Origin: WHTG01 sp035540515
Lineage (GTDB): Bacteria > Actinomycetota > Nitriliruptoria > Euzebyales > Egibacteraceae
Reading direction: 5' to 3'
Length of the DNA stretch: 16,754 nt
Assembly (NCBI GenBank): GCA_035540515.1
Contig: DATLGM010000227.1
Coordinates: forward strand, 1-16,754
Shown here: positions 12,921 through 16,754 of the stretch, piece after piece
Layout: every line of letters starts with the position of its first letter
Numbering within the stretch: position 1 is the stretch's first letter
Program-made: the position numbers and the translations under genes
Notes under the pieces: model-generated
The model's database searches: none
What the model saw: only the letters and a program-made list of their open reading frames with translations
Told to the model about the DNA's origin: nothing

Positions 12921-12985
12921 CTCCCGCTGCAGCAAAGGGCTGGACGCTTCACACTGGCACGCCCCGCCCGTCAAGGAGACCGCCG

Positions 12986-13393
12986 ATGAGCAACCCCCTG
13001 CAGCTGTCCGAAGAGGAGTGGCGCGAGCGGTTGACGCCCGAGCAGTACGAGGTGCTGCGCAACAAGGGCACGGAGCGCGCGTTCACCGGGGCGTACAACG
13101 ACAACAAGGAGCCGGGGGTCTACCGCTGCGCGGGCTGCCACACGGCGCTGTTCACCTCCGACACGAAGTACGAGTCGGGTTCGGGCTGGCCGAGCTTCTA
13201 CGAGCCACTGACACACGAGGCGGTCCGCTTCGTCCCCGACCACAGCCACGGGATGGTCCGCACCGAGGTGGTGTGCAACACCTGCGGCGGCCACCTCGGG
13301 CACCTGTTCGACGACGGCCCTCAGCCCACGGGCCAGCGCTACTGCATGAACTCCGTGGCGATGGAGTTCGACCCCTCCGAGGACGACGCGTAG
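12986..13393 (+). CDS. msrB: Peptide-methionine (R)-S-oxide reductase MsrB
   Basis: 135 residues. It repairs the R-epimer of methionine sulfoxide in proteins, using thioredoxin. The zinc site CAGC (C48, C51) and CNTC (C97, C100), the SGSGWPSF block (64-71), the substrate-binding HSHGMVRTEVVC and HLGHLFDDGP, and the catalytic RYCMNS (C120) are all present. The usual resolving cysteine position lies in FTSDTKYESG, where there is no cysteine, so the protein may rely on direct reduction of the sulfenic acid. The ATG at 12986 has AAGGAG 7 nt upstream; the longer frame from 12575 is out of phase with the preceding gene's coding sense and is rejected. The last 55 bp overlap the end of the convergent ADP-ribosylglycohydrolase gene. 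Confidence 0.95.
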   Translation: MSNPLQLSEEEWRERLTPEQYEVLRNKGTERAFTGAYNDNKEPGVYRCAGCHTALFTSDTKYESGSGWPSFYEPLTHEAVRFVPDHSHGMVRTEVVCNTCGGHLGHLFDDGPQPTGQRYCMNSVAMEFDPSEDDA

Positions 13394-14412
13394 CGCACCG
13401 GGTCGGGGGCGGCCCCGTCGGCGAAGACGTCGGCGAGGTCGGCCGCGACCCGCTCGATGACGTCACGCGCTTCGAGGTCGTCGAGCCAGTCGTGGGGCAC
13501 GGCCGCCGTGCCGTGGTGCGCGCCGAGCAGGTTGCCGGTGATCGCGCCGGTGCTGTCGCTGTCGCCGGAGTGGTTGACCGCCAGCAGCAGGCAGGCGCGC
13601 GGGTCGGGCTCGGCGAGCACGCAGTACACCGCGATGGCCAACGCCTCCTCGCCGACCCAGCCGCCGCCGAGGACGTCGAGCGCCTCGGCGGTGGCGGTGC
13701 CGCGCTCCGCCAGGGCGATGGCGCCGCGCAGCGCCGCTGCGGTCTCCCGGCCGCCGGGCCGGGCGTCGAGCGTGGGCAACGCGTCCTTGGCCGCGTCGGC
13801 GAACGAAGCGCCGGTGCTGACCGCCGCGATCATCATGGCGAGCGCCCCGGCGGACAGGTGCCCTGATGGGTGGCCGTGGGTGAGCGCAGCCGCCTGGGTG
13901 GCCAGCTCGAACGGCGCCGGGTCGACCAACCCGATCGGCGCCACGCGCATCACGCCGCCGCAACCTTTGCTGTCGTTCCATGCCCGGGCGTCGGCGCCGG
14001 CGCCGGCGCGGGCCTGGCGGTGCAGCGCCGACAGGCAGGTGTTGCCGGGCGCTCGGCGGTGGCGCAGCGCCGGCACCGTCGCGAGCCAGGACGCCACGGC
14101 CGGCGCCGGACGCTCCTGGGTGTCCAGCCAGGCCAGATAGGCCTGGCGCAGGTGCTCGACGGTGTCGGCAGGCGTCGTCGCACCGGCGGCCGTGGCGCGC
14201 AGCAGCCCTTCGGCGGTGAACAGCGTCATCTGCGTGTCGTCGGTGATCCGCCCGGTGCCGCCATACGCGGGGACGTAGCCTGTGACGCCAGGGCCTCCGT
14301 GGTCCTGCCGGATCTGGCTCAGCGAGTCGAACTCGATGCCCGCGCCGAGCGCGTCCCCGACGGCACCGGCGAGCAGGCAGCCGGCGATGCGGTCGCGACG
14401 GTCGGCTGTCAT
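13339..14412 (-). CDS. ADP-ribosylglycohydrolase (ARH/DraG family)
   Basis: 357 residues. It removes ADP-ribose from a target (protein, nucleic acid or free conjugate) with two magnesium ions. The motifs are complete: GAVGDALGAGIEF (16-28), GRITDDTQMTLF (54-65, metal ligands T57, D58, D59), SKGCGGVMR, HPSGHLSAGA, and NHSGDSDSTGAITGN (D284, D286 as metal ligands). I use the ATG at 14410-14412, which overlaps the upstream stop as ATGA; extension to 14655 would code across the upstream gene. The C-terminal 17 codons lie antisense to msrB. Position in a tightly coupled set after SbcC and a NurA-like protein suggests it reverses ADP-ribosylation during DNA repair. The target is not shown by the sequence. 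Confidence 0.92.
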   Translation of the reverse strand: MTADRRDRIAGCLLAGAVGDALGAGIEFDSLSQIRQDHGGPGVTGYVPAYGGTGRITDDTQMTLFTAEGLLRATAAGATTPADTVEHLRQAYLAWLDTQERPAPAVASWLATVPALRHRRAPGNTCLSALHRQARAGAGADARAWNDSKGCGGVMRVAPIGLVDPAPFELATQAAALTHGHPSGHLSAGALAMMIAAVSTGASFADAAKDALPTLDARPGGRETAAALRGAIALAERGTATAEALDVLGGGWVGEEALAIAVYCVLAEPDPRACLLLAVNHSGDSDSTGAITGNLLGAHHGTAAVPHDWLDDLEARDVIERVAADLADVFADGAAPDPVRYASSSEGSNSIATEFMQ

Positions 14413-15344
14413 GGGCGCACGGCCGGTGCGGCGACGGCGGACCGCAACGACCGGTAGAGGAACGCCGGATCCCCGAGGCGCCGGCGCAGGCCCCGCTCCA
14501 GTTCGGCGATCGGGTGCAGGTTCTGCGGGGCGCGCGGGTCCTTGTGCGCAGCCGAGGCGAACCGCGGCCACGTGACCGTGGCCAGGTCGGCGAGCCGGCG
14601 CGCCTCGGAGACCGCGACCTCGCCGGGCGCCTCCCCCCGGACGATCCCAGCCCACGGGTGGTCGCCGCCGCCCGGCAGGCGCGCGTACCAGGTCAGTCGC
14701 GGCTCGCGCGTCAGCGTCAGGAACAGCGGCGTGCGCTCGCCCGGGGCGAGGTCGGCGACGACCCCCGCCAGGTCCGCTGGCAGGTAGGAGCGCTGGTGCG
14801 TCTTGACGTACCCCACCGCACCGTCGACTGCCGGCCGGCTCAGCGGGCCGTCGACAACCACGAGGTCCGCGTCGCCCAGGCCGGCGGCAACCGTCCGCTC
14901 CAGCGCCCGCATCTGCTGCTGCAGCGCCCGCACGAGGTCCTCGGCGGACTCGCCGTCGGCGAGCACCGGCGCGTAGTCACCGCACCGCGTGACGATCGGC
15001 GGCGCGCCCGCGACCGGGCTGAACACCGCCTGGCGGCTCTCGGCGGCGTCGATCCGCGCCGCACCGTCGCAGCACACCACCCCGGCGGCATAGGACGCGG
15101 CGATCCCAGCGCACGGCGGCGCACTCGGGTCGTCGGTTGTCACCCAGACGCGCGCGTCGACCCGCCTTACCCCGTCGACGAACAGCACGCGGCCGGCCGG
15201 CGCGATCCCGGCGGGCCGCAGTGGACGCCAGTCGGCGGCGTCGACCTCCACGTCGACGGCGACCTCGACCCCGCCGGCGTCCAGCGCCTGGGGGTCCAGC
15301 GCCGCCCCGTAGTCCGGCGCCCACGGGTCGACCGCGTACCTCAC
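14409..15344 (-). CDS. NurA-domain-like nuclease (probable)
   Basis: 311 residues, GTG start in a GTGA overlap with the sbcC stop; its own stop overlaps the next gene (ATGA). Features consistent with a NurA (RNase H-like, Mn-dependent 5'-3') nuclease are an early acidic strand RVLFVDGVRR (52-61, D57), a helix QQQMRALERT (141-150, E148), a second acidic strand LVVVDGPLSRP (160-170, D164), VGYVKTHQRSYL (177-188, K180) and a conserved NLHPIAELE near the end. NurA normally works with the HerA translocase in DNA end resection; no HerA is visible in this window. The adjacent SbcC supports a DNA-end processing role. The family call is moderate: the overall order of motifs fits but the C-terminal histidine motif is not certain. 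Confidence 0.62.
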   Translation of the reverse strand: MRYAVDPWAPDYGAALDPQALDAGGVEVAVDVEVDAADWRPLRPAGIAPAGRVLFVDGVRRVDARVWVTTDDPSAPPCAGIAASYAAGVVCCDGAARIDAAESRQAVFSPVAGAPPIVTRCGDYAPVLADGESAEDLVRALQQQMRALERTVAAGLGDADLVVVDGPLSRPAVDGAVGYVKTHQRSYLPADLAGVVADLAPGERTPLFLTLTREPRLTWYARLPGGGDHPWAGIVRGEAPGEVAVSEARRLADLATVTWPRFASAAHKDPRAPQNLHPIAELERGLRRRLGDPAFLYRSLRSAVAAPAVRP

Positions 15345-16754
15345 CGCTCGACCCGCTCGACGGTGGACCCTCCGGGAGCCTTGCGGACCTCGAAGCGCAC
15401 CGGCATCCGTTCGGCGAGCTCGCGCACGTGGGTCACCAGGCCGACCATCCGCCCGCTGGCGCCCAGCTCCTCGATGGCGGCGGCGACCACGTCGAGGGTC
15501 TCGGGGTCCAGGGTGCCGAACCCCTCGTCGAGGAAGATCGACTCCAGCCGCGGCTGTGACCCGACCGCCAGCTGCCCCAGGTGGTCCCCCAGCGTCAGCG
15601 CCAGTGACAGGGACGCCAGGAAGGTCTCACCGCCGGACAGGGTGCGGGCCGGGCGCTGCTCGTCGGCGCTGCGGTGGTCGACGACGACGAAGTTGCGCTG
15701 CCCATCCAGCGTCAGCGAGTACTGGCCTCCCGACAGCTCCCGAAGGACGTCGCTCGCGCCGGCGGCCAGGCTGCCCAGGGCCTCGTCGAGCAGCCACTGC
15801 TCGAAGCCCTTGGCCGACAGGTGCCGGCCCAGCTCCTTGGCGATCCCGGCTGCCTCGCGGTGACGCTGCAGGTCGTCCCGCAGCGCCTCGGCCCGTTCGA
15901 TGTCGGCGCCGACCTGCCGGTGATGTGCTTCGGCGCGGGCGAGCGCATCCGCGACGCTGTCACGTGGTCGGGCGCCCCTGGCGACGACGACCGCGCACTC
16001 CTCGCAGCGGGCGGTGATGGCGGCGGTGAGCTCGGCGACGTCGCCGGCGGCCCGCGCCGCCTCGGCTTCCGCCGCCTTCGCCACGTCGGTGCGCTCGAGG
16101 GTCTGCTGGGCGGCCCACGCGGCCAGGGCCGTCCATGCGGCGACGAGGTCGTCGCGGTCGGCGGGTGGTGGTCGAAGCGCCGCCACCGCGTCGCGGGCGG
16201 CGGTGAAGGCCGTCCATGCGGTGTCGCGGCGCGTCCGGGCGGCGGCGGCGGCGTCGTGCGCCTGCTGCAGGCGCCGGCGGACGTCGCGCTCGCGGGCTCG
16301 GGTGTCGTCGAGCGCCTTGTCGGCGGCGGCGACGCCGGCCAGCTGGCGGTCGACCTCCTGCGGCGGAGGCGCCGAGGCCAGTGCCGCAGTGACCTGTTCG
16401 AGCTGTTCGCGCAGGTGCTCCAGGTGCTGTTCGGCCTTGAGCCGCTCGTCGCGGACCGGCGCGAGTGCCTGCTGCGCGCCCGTGTGCTCGCGCGTCGCCT
16501 GGGTGTGCGCGGCCTCGGCGGCGGCGAGGGCCGCCGGCGCCGGCCGGTCGGGCAGGCGCTCCACGGGCTGCAGGCAGACCGGGCAGTCGTCACCCGCGGC
16601 CAGCGTTGCGGCGAGCGCGTGGGCGGCGTGGTCGCGGCGCGCCGACGCGAGCGCGTCCCCGGCGGCCTGCAGCCGTTCAGCGGCGTCGGCCAGTCGCCGC
16701 GTGGCCTCTGCCTCGGCGGCCCGGCGCTGCGCCACGATCGGTTCGCCCTTGGTG
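15341..16754 (-). CDS. sbcC: Exonuclease SbcC/Rad50-type ATPase (partial, N-terminus beyond right edge)
   Basis: 470 residues of the C-terminal half are visible; the frame runs off the right edge. In order: coiled coil, the zinc-hook CPVC (about 16574-16587), a long Ala/Arg/Glu-rich coiled coil, then the ATPase C-lobe with the ABC signature LSGGETFLASLSLAL, Walker B ESIFLDEGFGTLD and the H-loop LVTHVREL. The N-terminal Walker A lies outside. SbcC binds SbcD to form the bacterial Mre11-Rad50 complex that opens hairpins and trims double-strand ends; SbcD is probably just upstream, beyond the window. The stop overlaps the start of the NurA-like gene by 4 bp, so they are probably translated together. 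Confidence 0.93.
   Translation of the reverse strand, partial: TKGEPIVAQRRAAEAEATRRLADAAERLQAAGDALASARRDHAAHALAATLAAGDDCPVCLQPVERLPDRPAPAALAAAEAAHTQATREHTGAQQALAPVRDERLKAEQHLEHLREQLEQVTAALASAPPPQEVDRQLAGVAAADKALDDTRARERDVRRRLQQAHDAAAAARTRRDTAWTAFTAARDAVAALRPPPADRDDLVAAWTALAAWAAQQTLERTDVAKAAEAEAARAAGDVAELTAAITARCEECAVVVARGARPRDSVADALARAEAHHRQVGADIERAEALRDDLQRHREAAGIAKELGRHLSAKGFEQWLLDEALGSLAAGASDVLRELSGGQYSLTLDGQRNFVVVDHRSADEQRPARTLSGGETFLASLSLALTLGDHLGQLAVGSQPRLESIFLDEGFGTLDPETLDVVAAAIEELGASGRMVGLVTHVRELAERMPVRFEVRKAPGGSTVERVER

Noticed and set aside
12575..12985. N-terminal extension of MsrB.
   Set aside because: It lies within the SCO6745-like gene in another frame; the ATG at 12986 has a strong AAGGAG site and gives a normal-length MsrB.
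14413..14655. N-terminal extension of the ADP-ribosylglycohydrolase.
   Set aside because: It lies within the NurA-like gene in another frame; the ATGA overlap at 14409-14412 and the domain start favour the shorter form.
1..16754. CRISPR array, insertion sequence, phage or toxin-antitoxin module.
   Set aside because: I found no regularly spaced repeats, no transposase or integrase motifs, no att-like duplication of the tRNA end, and no toxin-antitoxin pair. The tRNA-Thr is not flanked by an integrated element.

Overview
The window is gene-dense, very GC-rich chromosomal DNA of an actinobacterium. Evidence for this is the third-position G/C bias, frequent GTG starts, and actinobacterial families: a DUF3263 protein, a LytR_C membrane protein, an MDMPI/DinB-like thiol-transferase relative, a paired dynamin-type GTPase operon, and a CysO-like sulfur carrier. 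The exact lineage cannot be fixed from this piece; a deep-branching actinobacterium such as Nitriliruptoria would fit, but that is a guess. I see no insertion sequences, phage genes, CRISPR arrays or foreign-looking patches.

Layout. (1) Positions 1-5148, minus strand: a promoter and a clear SAM-I (S-box) riboswitch precede a threonine-synthase-family PLP enzyme. This is followed 13 bp later by a CysO/MoaD-like sulfur carrier ending in Gly-Gly, then a small single-span membrane protein, then two large membrane-associated GTPases (the second is cut by the left edge). (2) 5181-8632, plus strand: a PAS-GAF-PAS-GAF-SpoIIE phosphatase, overlapping by 4 bp a HAD phosphatase. (3) 8675-9514, minus strand: a DUF3263 protein and a LytR_C membrane protein, the same pair as Mycobacterium Rv0430-Rv0431. 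(4) 9579-10147, plus strand: tRNA-Thr(UGU), a strongly folded leader-like stretch, and a stand-alone response-regulator receiver. (5) 10142-11530, minus strand: a gamma-glutamyltranspeptidase-family enzyme. Divergent from it, 11593-13393, plus strand: an MDMPI/DinB-like protein, a SCO6745-like protein and the methionine sulfoxide reductase MsrB. (6) 13339-16754, minus strand: SbcC (cut by the right edge), a NurA-like protein and an ADP-ribosylglycohydrolase, joined by 4-bp stop/start overlaps.

Main point of interest: a SAM riboswitch reports methionine status, yet here it controls an enzyme that would be called threonine synthase, paired with a thiocarboxylate-type sulfur carrier. By analogy with CysO/CysM (O-phosphoserine to cysteine), I propose that this pair makes homocysteine from O-phosphohomoserine with protein-bound sulfur. 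The second point is the coupling of SbcC and NurA-like end-processing proteins with an ADP-ribose-removing enzyme, which suggests DNA repair linked to ADP-ribosylation.
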